Assembly: GCA_973895155.1 (NCBI GenBank)
Contig: OZ316894.1
Coordinates: 8,990,001-9,054,000 of the forward strand
Direction: 5' to 3'
Length of the DNA: 64,000 nt
DNA from: Marsupella aquatica
Taxonomy: Eukaryota; Marchantiophyta
Shown: in pieces, positions 12,435 to 23,237 of the stretch
Numbering within the stretch: the first letter of the stretch is position 1
Layout: each line of letters opens with the position of its first letter
Translations under genes and position numbers: made by a program
The notes under the pieces: generated by a model
What the model was told of the DNA's origin: nothing
Seen by the model: only the letters and a program-made list of their open reading frames with translations
Databases searched by the model: none

Positions 12435-12896
12435 TCACTCCTGCTCAACCTCTCTGAATCCATCCGCCTGCTGTTGAACGGACTTCACAAACCCAACCCC
12501 TGGTCTGGGTATGTCACCCTCTTGTGCTGGTTGCACATCTTCATACTCCATGGCATCCTTCAGGGATTCCTCGTAATCTGTAGCATCTACAGCACCTGGT
12601 AAAAAGCTGTCCAACTCATCCCTAGCTCCAAGCCCCCCAGCCTTCATCACATCCTCTGCCGTAATGGGGGCCTCCATATTGAAATCTGCTCCACCTTTCT
12701 GCCCATAGTCCCAATCCTGCAGCTTGGGAGAAACTGTATTTTGGGCAGAAGGCGTGACATCGTTGGGAGGTTCAAGAGTCGAATACTCACCTCCTGCTGC
12801 CGGTGGCACATGCGTGTAGTCGGGAGCTTCGCTGGTGACTGTGACAGGAGCAGTTGCCATAACTTCCTCACCTGGGATATCTCCAATTGTCGTCAT
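12435..12896 (-). CDS. Small acidic protein of unknown function
   Basis: A 153-residue intronless frame, ATG at 12896 and TGA at 12437-12435. It is acidic and proline-rich, with no signal peptide or membrane segment. The C-terminal half has a distinctive block WDYGQKGGADFN, then APITAEDVMKAGGLGARDEL, SFLPGAVDATDYEESLKDA and EYEDVQ, which looks like a conserved short domain and not random sequence. I have the impression of small conserved plant proteins of unknown function with a similar block, but cannot confirm it. The gene stands alone between the lipase gene and the repeats at 13.5 kb. Its function is not known to me. Confidence 0.65.
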   Translation of the reverse strand: MTTIGDIPGEEVMATAPVTVTSEAPDYTHVPPAAGGEYSTLEPPNDVTPSAQNTVSPKLQDWDYGQKGGADFNMEAPITAEDVMKAGGLGARDELDSFLPGAVDATDYEESLKDAMEYEDVQPAQEGDIPRPGVGFVKSVQQQADGFREVEQE

Positions 12897-13560
12897 CGAA
12901 ACCTTCGCTACTACTCTGTGCAGTGCACTAAGCAGCCTGGATAAGTTTTTGATAGCTGCAGGAGGCTAACGCAACATCAGAAATTGCAACCGAAGAAAAA
13001 AAAAATCTCACTAGGTAAACGCACTGCTGACGACGCTACGGTACCTGACTGACTGCTGACTAAAGGCTGATCACTACGCCTGCCAGAAGAGAGAGTACTC
13101 TGCAGACATCATTCTGAAGCATTCCAAACGAAACAAAAGTAGAGGCTCTCCAACGGCACCAAGTCCTTTCAATTCTTGACATACATACTAAGCCAAGTAG
13201 AACGCACTGTCTGGCCCAAATACACAATAAGCCAAGCACGCGGATCTAGTAACGAAATGCTCACAAAACGCCGCAAGGGAGAAACTCTTTATTCCCAAAC
13301 AGAACTTTCGTCAGCCCAAAGCAAACGCCAAGAAATTCTTCGTCCTCACTGCAATAGAACTAGTATGAACTCCGGCCCACAAACTTCGAGTACCGCAATT
13401 CAGTCAATCCAAATAAATCAATGGAGGCGACATTTCATACCCAGCAACAACAACAACAACAGACTTCGCTCAACCGTTCAATCAATCGTATTACTTCTGC
13501 TTGGGTTCTGTCTGCAAGGGGAGAAGGAAACTTACTGAGCGGAAAGATTTAGATGAAGGG
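12897..13560. other. Upstream region of the small acidic gene
   Basis: Probably the promoter and leader of the minus-strand gene. There is an A-run near 12993 and a CAACAACAACAACAA stretch near 13446; no gene is seen. Confidence 0.35.
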
Positions 13561-13562
13561 AA

Positions 13563-13725
13563 TTGCTACAGAGGAATTCGAAGGAAAGCGTCTTTCTTTG
13601 CTGGATTCAGAAGAAGTGGATTGCTACAGAGGAATTCGAAGGAAAGCGTCTTTCTTTGCTGGATTCAGAAGAAGTGGATTGCTACAGAAGAATTCGAAGG
13701 AAAGCTTCTTTCTTTGCTTATGGGC
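13563..13725. repeat. 58-bp tandem repeat, 2.8 copies
   Basis: Units begin TTGCTACAGAGGAATTCG at 13563, 13621 and 13679. The first two are nearly identical; the third has GAAGAATTCG and breaks off after TCTTTCTTTGC. Confidence 0.92.
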
Positions 13726-13860
13726 GTTCCCGGCTAGCTCCGACCTGTGACATGTCACAGGTGTACGCGTGTACCATTGTTGCCTTGCTGTGTCACGGAT
13801 TGAGAGCCATGTGGACCTCTGTCAAGTATCTCCATAAACCCTCTTTGTAACTGTTACGAA

Positions 13861-14292
13861 CTTTTAAGTAGTTTGTCACTAAAAATGGTTTTTAATTATT
13901 TTGCCACTAAATATTTGTAATCATTGTGGCAGGTTCTGCTTAGTGACCCTCTTATGCGGCTTAGTGACCCTCTTATGCGGTTTACTCCGACGAGGCTTTA
14001 ATTTCTGTTCTCCGTTTAGTAGGGTGTTCGCCTTCACGGCTCTTTTGTAGTTTACTTTTTTGTATTTGTTTGTTCGTAGTCTTTTGGTTGGGGACCCCTT
14101 GACTTGTTTTTCTTGGGGCACTTTTCACTCTTTTCCTCCCCTTCAGTGGGCTGCTTTGCCCTTGGGACCATGTTTACCAGTTCGGCATTTTTTGCCCTTT
14201 GGTATTGTGATATACTAGTGTTACTAACTAACTTTTAGTTTGTCATTAAAAATGGTTTTTAATATTACTTTGCCACTAAATTATCTGTAATT
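13861..14292. repeat. Pair of ~62-bp direct repeats 308 bp apart
   Basis: 13861-13922 and 14231-14292 share TTTGTCACTAAAAATGGTTT, TTTAAT and TTTGCCACTAAAT with a few differences. Between them are a 22-bp tandem duplication (TTAGTGACCCTCTTATGCGG at about 13938-13981) and otherwise unremarkable DNA. The shape resembles a very short terminal-repeat element, but no target duplication is seen. Confidence 0.55.
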
Positions 14293-14373
14293 AACAATAA
14301 CCCAATTTTTTTCTGTATAGAGATAACCAGCTTACCGACCCGCAAAAAAACCCTGGCATATTCATCAATACAA

Positions 14374-14517
14374 TTAGTTCGTGGACCTCTTGAACTCCTG
14401 AAAGTTCACCTTCCCATTACCGTCCGCATCGACTCCCTTGATCATCTGCTGACACTTTTTATAACTATGTCCTTCTTTCATGCCCAGGCTCCTCAACACC
14501 ATCTGCATGTAGACGAG
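14374..14517 (-). pseudogene. Calmodulin-like EF-hand fragment
   Basis: The minus-strand frame of 47 residues ending at TAA (14376-14374) reads LRSLGMKEGHSYKKCQQMIK followed by the loop DADGNGKVNFQE and EFKRSTN. This is the last EF-hand of a plant calmodulin-like protein: loop positions 1, 3, 5 and 12 are D, D, N and E, so the calcium ligands are intact. No start codon, no partner EF-hand and no clear acceptor site are found upstream (14518-14760), so it is probably a relic; a last exon of a spliced gene is the alternative. Confidence 0.7.
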
Positions 14518-16405
14518 CTAGGCCCTTATTGAACCCTGCTAAACTTGCTTCTCTTTCGTTCGCTCGTGCCTCATGCGTTGGACAATCTAAAAGTAGCGAG
14601 AGGCATCACCGAGTTAGGAGCTGCAATGATGACGCCATGGAAAGGAGTGCTGAGTGATCCAACATAGAATCATGTCCACTTCTTCCTTCGTGGCAGCAGA
14701 AGGTCGAGAAAATTGTCACGATTACTTTGTCATCAGATCAACTTGCTGAGAGAGATTTAGTTATTATTCAATTGAAACACAATTCAGAATGCGGGTGGAC
14801 AGCGGTTACTCAGGGTAAAAAACACGGAAGGTGTGCCTCCTACTAATTGAACAATTTGTTACCTAGGGTAAATAAAATGGTTACTTTTGAAATATTTTAC
14901 ATCAAGGTTTACGGTATGGCGTCCTTCAATTTTACCAAAATCCTGCCACAAACACGAATATTGAAGAAAATTTATTTTCTAAAACAATCCGTACCTGTTT
15001 GTAGCGCGTCATGATGATGTGGCGCGCTGTGGAGTCTCAAATTTTGGAAGGGACCTCTAGTGGGGTCCGTAATAAAAATAGTGACAATATTATAAACTGG
15101 AATATCTTTGATGAGACTGTATTGAGAAGCCGAGTAGTGTGATGATGATGTTTGCACAAAGAGTAATTAATAATTCAGAATTTGAGTTGTAGAAAAAACT
15201 TGAGATTATAAAGCCTGGATGGAGGGAGTGGTTGGCCTTGTTGTGAAGCCGGATGGATTTCCAAAGGTGGGATGGTTTACTAGAGAGTAAATTGTTGCTC
15301 ATATACAAACTATGGAGGGTGTTCTTCACAAAAGTAGTAATTCACCATCCATTCCCAAATTACTTGGAATGAGTAGTTCTTCACAAAAGTGGATAGTCAG
15401 TTGGCAGTTGGTTATCATGTTTGGTCATTTTTGAGCTCATCAGAAATGGAGTAAATGATTGTAGAAAAATCTCAAACTTTGTCAAGTAATAGATTGGACT
15501 GAAGAGATCTCTGATGCATTGACAAAATTTGAACTTAAATATGGATCCAAAAGTTGTCCAAATAGATGCATGCAGAAGTCCAAAAACCAATACTTTAGAG
15601 ACCTTGCTTTGTCTAAGTGCCTAGAAACATATTAGGGGCACCCATCTCAAGAGTGAAGGTTCCTTCCAAAAGCAACTGGTCACATTTTCTGGCTGATGAC
15701 TTTTCGCATCCCATGGGCAAGACAAACTTCTCCATCCATCCAAGCTTTAGATATTATTGTCCAATAGCCTTGGCAAACCTTGAAAAAACAAATTCAATAC
15801 ATATTTTAGGAATCTTCTTAGCTAGCATGTTATGTATAACACTAGCTCAATAGGTGTGCCTTGCATTGAAGATGTAGTTGTTAGAAATATGCTATTGCAT
15901 ATGAGATGTTATAAGTTGCAAAAATGATATCCACATGCAAAAGTTGTACGTCATTGTTATTGTGTACTTGAGCTAGGGTCTCACTATATGAAGGCTTCCC
16001 CATCACCTGCAACGTAGAGAGGATGTTCTGGAGATATAGTGGGTGCCGGCCTTAGCTCCAACTTATGGCAAGGCCACGCGGGCCCGGGAGATACTATCTG
16101 CTGACCTACTTACTTACACCTGTGAGCTTGAGTCAAGACAAATGATTGTTCATGATGGGGATCCTGGATCATGATAGGTTACTTACTTAAATGTGTTTGG
16201 TTGCCTATGCAAACTGTGAGGATCGTTGAACGATGGTCGTGTTAGGGAGCAAGTGTGCGCAGCTTTGTATGGGAGATGCCGCAGCTAGCTAGTGGGGATA
16301 GAGGCTCGAGTTGCTTGCACGAGGAGTTCCATGTAGGCATTTGGGCACAAATGGTAATTACACAAGAGTATTGTCTAGGATTGGTGAGGGCGTTGGGTGG
16401 CTAGC
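14518..16405. other. AT-rich intergenic region
   Basis: No coding region recognised on either strand; frames up to 79 residues are AT-rich and low complexity. Confidence 0.35.
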
Positions 16406-16408
16406 TAA

Positions 16409-16421
16409 GAGCATCTCCACC
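16409..16421 (+). repeat. Harbinger left terminal inverted repeat
   Basis: GAGCATCTCCACC directly after the TAA target duplication; it pairs with 32840-32852. Confidence 0.92.
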
Positions 16422-16745
16422 CGTTTGGGCGATTATGGCCGCTATCGCCAAATTTTGCCTCTTCCTTTTTCAGGTCTGAAAGAAACGGGCCAGAGACCCG
16501 CGTTGCTCATCCCCACCCACACCCCCAAAATTTGGCCTCCATTCTATAACCGGGGGTTCGAACCAGGTGTTAATTTAAAGAACCCATGGTTGGACTTGAG
16601 AAACTGCCGAAACAGCGAAAACGTCAATGTCGTTTTTACAGAGTTTTGCGCTCAACACTCAGCTTTTGTAGGCAAATTTCGTGAGGCTTGCGATCAAAAG
16701 ATTTCAATTGTGGATTGCATCACGTTTCACTCGCAACTGTTTGCC

Positions 16746-18053
16746 ATGGATACCAGAGAGACATGGAGAGATAATCTGCAAAAGTTCATGGAGGAAGAGG
16801 AAGAAATTTGGGACGAGGAAGACAGCTTCTGGCAGCAGATTCTCTTCAGTGGACCTTTGTCGATCGAGTCGTGCAACATTTCATCTTCAAGAAAGAGGAA
16901 GCATGGAGGGTCCCGACCAGGAAAAGCTGCAAATCTTGATAGGAGGAGAGAAAAAGGTGCTGAAGATCTATATAACGACTACTTTGCTGAGCATCCCACA
17001 TATGACGAGTTGAAATTCAGAAGGAGGTATCGTATGAGTTCTAGGTTATTCAAAAAAATCCTCCCAGCAGTGTGTGCATATGATAAGTATTTTGAATTGA
17101 AATTTGATGCAACAGGACAGCCAGGTCTCTCTCCTCATCAGAAAATTACTGCTGCACTGCGGCAGATGGCATATGGGATAGGTGCTGATGCAATGGACGA
17201 GTATTGTAGAATTGCAGAAAGTACAGCCCTTGAGTCTTTGTATCGGTTTGTGAGAGCAATCAGACATTTGTATGAGCCTGTCTATTTGCAAAAGCCAACT
17301 GGGGAGGATTGGAGTAGAAATTTAGCCATCAACCAACAGAGAGGATTTCCAGGGATGTTCGGGTCGTTGGACTGTATGCACTGTGAATGGAAAAATTGTC
17401 CAATGGCTTGGCATGGTCAATACCAGGACAAGGATAAAGGCAAGTCTCTCATTTTAGAAGCAATTGCGGACCAGGAATTCTGGATTTGGCATGCATTTTT
17501 TGGGCTTGCTGGAGGGAACAATGACATCAATGTGCTGGACAGATCCCCTCTCCCCAATGAATGGTTGGCAAACGAGTCTCCCAATACCTCATTCCATGTT
17601 AATGGAGTAGAATCCTATTTGCTGGTGGATGGAATCTATCCCGAGTGGGCTATGTTTATCTCTACTATACATTCACCACAATCTGAAAAATTGAGGCATT
17701 TTGCAAAATGCCAAGAGGGGGCCAGGAAAGATGTGGAGATGGCATTTGGAGTTCTACAGGCCAGATTCGAAATTGTCAAGAGGCCTGCACGATCATGGTT
17801 TGTGAGTAACCTCACAGACATTTTAATAGCTTCTGTGATCCTCCACAATATGATTTTGGAGGATGAGAGGCATGAAAATTTCACTCCCTATTTGAACATT
17901 CGTCCACCACCTCTCAAAAGAGGCTTGGTACCATGGCTACAATTCTTGGAAGCCACAAGGCAAATCCATGACAAAGAAACACATTTTAAGTTAAGAAATG
18001 ACCTCGTGGATCATTTGTGGATTTCAAAGGGTGCAGGGTACAGCAACTTTTAG
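16746..18053 (+). CDS. Harbinger-type DDE transposase
   Basis: A 435-residue nuclease that would cut and join the element ends. I chose the ATG at 16746 (MDTRETWRDN): the frame is open back to 16311, but that stretch crosses the inverted repeat and flanking DNA. The N-terminal third has an acidic stretch, a basic patch and a segment (EHPTYDELKFRRRYRMS) common in plant Harbinger transposases before the catalytic core. The DDE residues are D209 in GSLDCMH, D260 in GGNNDINVLDRS and E331 in RKDVEMAFG. Length and spacing are normal and there is no stop or frameshift, so the transposase could still be made, although the accessory protein is broken. Confidence 0.92.
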   Translation: MDTRETWRDNLQKFMEEEEEIWDEEDSFWQQILFSGPLSIESCNISSSRKRKHGGSRPGKAANLDRRREKGAEDLYNDYFAEHPTYDELKFRRRYRMSSRLFKKILPAVCAYDKYFELKFDATGQPGLSPHQKITAALRQMAYGIGADAMDEYCRIAESTALESLYRFVRAIRHLYEPVYLQKPTGEDWSRNLAINQQRGFPGMFGSLDCMHCEWKNCPMAWHGQYQDKDKGKSLILEAIADQEFWIWHAFFGLAGGNNDINVLDRSPLPNEWLANESPNTSFHVNGVESYLLVDGIYPEWAMFISTIHSPQSEKLRHFAKCQEGARKDVEMAFGVLQARFEIVKRPARSWFVSNLTDILIASVILHNMILEDERHENFTPYLNIRPPPLKRGLVPWLQFLEATRQIHDKETHFKLRNDLVDHLWISKGAGYSNF

Positions 18054-18637
18054 TTCTGGTGGTTTTCCACTTCTTCAAGTTCTTTGGCCTTTGTAATTTG
18101 TAATTTCTGTATTGATTCAAGTACAGGTTACAGTCAAATCTTTCTCATTTTCTATCCTTGGCTGGTGAAGCTGCTCGATCAATCAAGGCTTGATGTGCTC
18201 ATTCGAGGCTTAATCTAGGATGCCAGTTGCATCAAGGATGGGAGAGACCATGTCGAGGCTGGCTTCGTGATCTTGTTCGTGACTAATACTAAAGCTTTTC
18301 GTCTAAGGCATTTCTTCCATAGAATTAGGGATTGAGATTAGTTTTTTGAGTGGACTGAGCTCAAGGCCCTACTACCGTTGGCCGCTGCTCATTGTAATTG
18401 AGGACACCCCATGAATAAAAAAGTTTCCCTGAGTTTTATACTCCTTCATTTGAGCTCATTTGTACTTCCTGAATGCTAAATTCGAATTGAATGGTTCAAA
18501 ATTGGAGACATTCATAAGACATGTGAACAAAAGGACAATAAAGTCCAATGCCAGTTTTTATTAGTCCATTTCAAAATACAACAAGCCCACCAGATAGGGG
18601 CGATTCTCTACAAAAAAATCAGAATTTGTACATCTCA

Positions 18638-19018
18638 TCATAGCTGTACATGAACTAGTTCTTCATTTTCTCTCTCCTGCACATGGAATAGAGCTTCCAG
18701 GTCATGTTCAAGGTCCTCCTCTCCCACAGCAGCTGGAGCCGGTGGCACAAATGTAGGTGGACTCCGTTCCACTCCCTCTCTAGGTGCCACATGTGGAGAT
18801 GGACTGCTTGCAGCTGCCATGTGTGGAAAATGTGGTGCTTGTGTGCTCAATGTTGCATTCTGCTGAGCAAACCGTTGCATCAATTTAATTGACTCTGCCA
18901 ATTTCCAGTCATCCCACAACTTACGCATGTCTGCACTCATATTGTCAGTAGGAAAGCTCAACATAGCCAACATCAAATTGTTCTGGTATACCAGAGAACG
19001 CATTGTGTTTGCTGCCAC
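18638..19018 (-). pseudogene. Harbinger accessory protein, C-terminal piece
   Basis: The minus frame from the gypsy insertion edge to TGA at about 18638 encodes 126 residues: a helical stretch (LAMLSFPTDNMSADMRKLWD) and an acidic C-terminus. It continues the Myb-like gene at 32440-31748: the last codons there read KDMA and the first here read AANTM. The two pieces make one C-terminal region separated only by the retrotransposon. Confidence 0.8.
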
Positions 19019-19132
19019 TGTCGTGATAATTCAATTATTCATGATGAAATCATTACCACTAAATATATTAGTAAGTATATAGGTTAGATTTATATTTTGT
19101 TACGGTGTTACTAAATAATTTAACTATTACGT

Positions 19133-19530
19133 ATGTGCATGCAAGGTAAGCAACTATGCAAACCACAAGTTGCATGCACAAATTGTTTGGATGCATGTAC
19201 AAATTATTTTATTTGCATGCAATAATCATTTTATTTGCATGCAAGGTGAGAAAACGTGCAAGCCACAAGGTGCATGCACAAATTGTTTTAGATGCATGCA
19301 AATTGTTTTATTTGCATGCATTAGTTGTTTTATGTGCATGCAAGGTGAGCAAATGTGCAAGCCACAAGGTGCATGCACAAATTGTTTTAGATGCACGCAA
19401 ATTGTTTTATTTGCATGCATTAGTTGTTTTATGCGCATGCAAGGTGAGCAAATATGCAAGTCACAAGGTGCATGCATGCACAAATTATTTTAGGTGCATG
19501 CATTAGTTGTTTACTTGCATGCATTATTTG
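19133..19530. repeat. GCATGC-rich (RY-type) tandem block in the left LTR
   Basis: About 95-120-bp imperfect repeats (AAGGTGAGCAAATGTGCAAG, GGTGCATGCACAAATTGTTT, TTTGCATGCATTAGTTGTTT) carrying about 16 GCATGC words in under 400 bp. The same block, with the order of units slightly altered, sits in the right LTR at 30492-30890. Open frames over this block on both strands come from the repeat period and are not genes. Confidence 0.9.
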
Positions 19531-19630
19531 TTTTGATTGCAATAGTACTAGCACACATTCCTACGTTGGATGTGTGCCACTTGGCTTTCATCCAAGCATT
19601 TAGGCGTAATCCATGCCCTCTTGGATTCAA

Positions 19631-19638
19631 TATAAATA
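19631..19638 (+). promoter_or_regulatory. TATA-like box in the gypsy LTR
   Basis: TATAAATA about 100 bp after the GCATGC block, at a plausible place for the U3/R boundary; conserved in the right LTR at 30990-30997. Confidence 0.5.
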
Positions 19639-20535
19639 AAGTGGTGAGGGACACTCTCTCCTCATTCCCACATTTTGATAATTTTCGTGTCGAAGCGATC
19701 CTCTTTTCTTCTCTCATTTTTTTCTTCTATTCTTTGCCTTATGTACATAGTAGTGGGGCATCCTTTGGCCCGGATAGCAAAGGAATGAGTGGTAGACTTA
19801 TAGATGGGACCTTAGGGAACAAGGTCTCTTTGGGAACTTAGGGGTGGGGCATCCTTTGGACCGGATAACAAAGAAACAAAAGAGTCATTATGAATCCAGG
19901 AGGGAGAGATATCCCTAATCTTCCCCTTTGTAACCCATTTTTGGTTAGAGTCCATCTTTTAGACAAGCCATCTATGAGGCAACATTTAACTTATCACTTT
20001 GGAGTTCAATTTGCAGCTGCTGTTATGAGTTCTAATGAGCCAATAGTATACCCAGTAGTGTCTTATCGAGAGGAGTGGGAGTGCATTATCTTTGTCCTTT
20101 ATTGAAGTCATGGATCTAAATAGGAGTCCAGATGACATTCCTATCTCATTTTCTCTTGGAGATATTAGGATTGTATGTCGTAGAAAAATTAGTTTTCGAG
20201 ATGTGTTGATCCGCAAGTATGGTGAAGTAGGATTTAATAGTATATTAGTTTCACCTGAACCTTTCTTAATACCCACCACCCTTCTTACAAGAGTTATCAT
20301 TTTGGTTTTAGTGTAGAACTTATGGGCATGCAAGGTTGACTTCATAAGAGCCAACATGCTCTTACCAAAAAACACGGTCACCCGGACATAAGTGGTGACC
20401 ATACTGGGGAACCGCTGGATTTTGGAGTTAACTTGTGCATGTCTAAGTTTTGGTTGATAGAGAGAGATATGATTTTGGAACTATAAGTCCTTCAATTGTG
20501 AGTATATCATTAGTCAAGAGGGAAGAATTGCAATC

Positions 20536-22129
20536 ATGGGAATTGAGATTAATCCAACTGACATGGAGAGGTTTTCATCTTTGGTTGCTGCATACTTACA
20601 TGGAATGAAGGAGAAGGAGATGGAAGAGAACAAGAAGAAGGAATTGCTTGGAAGGACCACCAAGTACTTGCACTCGGTCCTTACTAAGCAAGGAGAATTT
20701 GATGGGCGGAATGTGACAAGGTATCTTAAGGGATACTGGACAGAAGCTACAATTCACAAGATTGATGCTGAGGTAGCAGTCAAGGAGTTTGTGTCTTTGG
20801 TGGAACCTGAACTCAAGGAAATTGTTGTTTCCTTGACAGAGGGAGCTAATGGAGAAAAGGCATGGAATATTTTTGAGGTGAGAATGAAAGAAGAATTTCA
20901 GCTGCAAGATCCAGATAGGGTCACCCAAGCATCTTTCCTTGATTGGGTGACTGACAGAAGTAAGAAGTTGGGACCTCAAGAGTTGATGAGGGAGTTTGTC
21001 AAGAAATTCAATCAGCTTCCTGAAGGTCCAGAAGGCTACTCTACTCATCCGAGCTGCTGATGAGAAGCTTCAGGATGAGTTAGAGCTTGCTCTTGAACTA
21101 ATGAACCCAAGTCGTGGGGCTAATCAGCCAACTTGGGAGGAGGTTGAGACTGCTGTGCTAAGAGTCAGTCAAAAGCACAGAAGGAAGAAACTCAATCATG
21201 AAGGTGTTCTGGACACAGTAGCACCTGTAACTTCTATGAGGAGAGTGGAGAAGATAGAATCAACAATCGGTAGGGGTGAGAAGAGTGTGGACAAGATGGA
21301 TGAGTTGTCTGAACTCATGAAGAATCTTACCATTCTTGCCACCCAAGCTTTGGGATAAATTGGAGGCAACACATCGAGGCCACCATCAAGAGGTAGTGGA
21401 GGAGCAGGAAGTTCTATCGGAGGACCAAGAAGTTGGAATTGCATCTGGTGTGATAGCAAAGAGCACTCTAGAAGAGAGTGTGTTGAGCTGTCTGTTGCTC
21501 TAAAAGAAAGAATGGTTAAGTTTGTTGAGCATGATGGCATAAGAAAGCTTGCCTACCATGATTCAGGTGAACTTATTCCAGTCAATGCCAACAAAGGTGG
21601 CATGAAGGTACTAGTGGAGAAGAGAATGGCTGAACATCATAACTCAGCCATTGCTGCAGCTTATGGGGACAAGGGTGAACATGAAGCAGATGTCTACACT
21701 GTGTTTGGGGATCCTTCGTCAGTAGGATCCTCAGAGACAGATAAGAAAAGGCTGGCAGAGTTTGTAAGAAGGAAATCAGGATGGGATGATCCTGTTTTGA
21801 TCTCTGCTTTTACTGCAGAAGTAGGGTCTCTATGGGATTCTATGGTGAAGGAGAAGAGAAAGTCTGTGGAGCCTTTGGAAGAACGTGCTAGAGGAAAACA
21901 GAAAGTGGATTCTGGACCTTCTACTCCTAGGCCATTACCTGATGTGCCAATGAGAAGGAGTGTTCGATTTGAGGACAGAGTAAGCACACCAAAAGAGTCT
22001 ACTTCAACCCCTTCAAAGGAGCTGGAAGTAGTAAAAAAGGAGAAAGCAGAAAAGAAAGGACCTGGTTGGATACTTGGAAGGGATGTGGAGCAACACATAG
22101 AGTATGACCAGGTTGCTGACAAGTTTTGA
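20536..22129 (+). pseudogene. Gypsy gag, frameshifted
   Basis: The capsid region starts at ATG 20536 (MGIEINPTDMERFSSLV) and runs as one frame to 21060. A frame slip near 21030 moves it to the frame ending at 21356, where LIRAADEKLQDELELALE continues the capsid. After that stop a nucleocapsid knuckle CIWCDSKEHSRREC (C-x2-C-x4-H-x4-C, about 21440-21481) is readable, then a third open stretch (21512-22129). At least three breaks make it non-functional. I infer capsid and nucleocapsid roles from position and the knuckle. Confidence 0.85.
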
Positions 22130-22344
22130 AAAGCCACAGTGAGTGGAGTCACCATGAGGAGTTTTTTGCTTGCATGAACTCCAAAGCTCAAGATGCTTTA
22201 CTTGCAAAGGTGAAGCGAAAAAGATTTTATAAAGAAGGACCTCATGCATTGGGAGCAGAGTTTTATTCTGAAGTTGAAGAGGATGGAGAAGGTTCATTTT
22301 CAAGAGCTAATACAGAGTGTCAAGTGTATCAAGTGAATGTTGAG

Positions 22345-22530
22345 AAGATTCCTGGACCACAGATGCTAGGGTTTTCAAAAGAGGAGATCCCTGGACCATA
22401 GATGCCAGGGTCTTCAAAGGAGAAGATCCCTAGACCACAGATGCTAGGATTTTCAAATGATGAAGTTTCTGGACCACAGATGCCAGAGTCTTCAAAGGAG
22501 GTAGTTTCTGAACCAAAAATGTCAGAAGCT
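22345..22530 (+). repeat. 39-bp coding repeat, five copies
   Basis: In-frame 13-residue repeats of the type IPGPQMLGFSKEE lie between gag and protease. The second unit has TAG in place of CAG (22399-22401), which splits the frame. Confidence 0.9.
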
Positions 22531-23196
22531 AAGCTATTGGACTTGGGAAGATGGGAATCATTGATGGGAGAAAAGTTTGACAAGTCACAAGAAATGGCAA
22601 AAATCAGTCAAGAGGAGGTACTCAAGGCTTCACAAAGTGTGTGGGTCATGTGTGCCTCTACCATGAAGAATCTTGAATTGGGAGATGGCAAGGAGTCCAT
22701 CTTGGAACCATTTTGGGCAAGAACTTGCTCAGTGGTAGAAGTGGAGCTTGTGGGGATGGAGGGCAAAGCCCGAGCATTGATTGATACTGGATCAGAGGTA
22801 AATCTAATGTCAAGAAGCATCTATGATCTTGGGCAATGGATGGTTGATTGTGATACCCAGTGGTCGGTAAACTCAATCAATCGTTCAAAGAATACACTTT
22901 GGGGAGGATGTCCAGGAGTTCCAGTGAAGGTTGGCAATGTGATTGAGCCAACTAACATCTTTGTGCATGATAGCTTACCCTATGAGTTGATTTTAGGGCA
23001 GCCCTACATTACTCAAGCTCGATTGGAATACAAGGTTTTGCCAGATGGTACTCATATGGCAAAGGTGAGGAGTCGAGATGATTTGCGGATTATCCAGTTT
23101 CCTGTGGTGAAACCTGGACATTGGAGGAACCGAAAGGAGTTGAGAGGACCTGAATCCAAGGAAGAAAATGAGGATTTCCGGAAGGCGTCTCGTTAA
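22402..23196 (+). pseudogene. Gypsy protease region
   Basis: The retroviral-type aspartic protease site is ALIDTGSEVNLMS (about 22771-22810), followed by YELILGQPYI, the usual second landmark. The frame is the same as 22126-22401 upstream, separated by the TAG in the coding repeat, and it ends at TAA 23194-23196 before the reverse transcriptase frame. Confidence 0.88.
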
Positions 23197-23237
23197 ACAA
23201 TGCGGGATGGCGGGGCGCCGTCTCTGATGACCTGCTG

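Larger units (their letters stand above)
19019..20388 (+). repeat. Gypsy left LTR
   Basis: Starts TGTCGTGATAATTC, ends CACCCGGACA. It contains the GCATGC-rich repeat block (19133-19530), a TATA-like TATAAATA (19631-19638), and a 71-codon open frame from 19890 that is also conserved in the other LTR. Confidence 0.93.

Noticed and set aside
16549-16570. GGTTCGAACC resembling a tRNA T-arm
   Set aside because: The stem does not pair on the outside and there is no anticodon arm or acceptor stem; it lies in the Harbinger leader.
19156-19506. Cys/His-rich 107-116-codon frames on both strands (and at 30512-30864)
   Set aside because: Produced by the GCATGC-rich repeats of the gypsy LTR; three overlapping frames are open at once.
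19890-20105. 71-codon frame conserved in both LTRs
   Set aside because: Identity of the two LTRs explains conservation; no known domain and no evidence of a start site for it.
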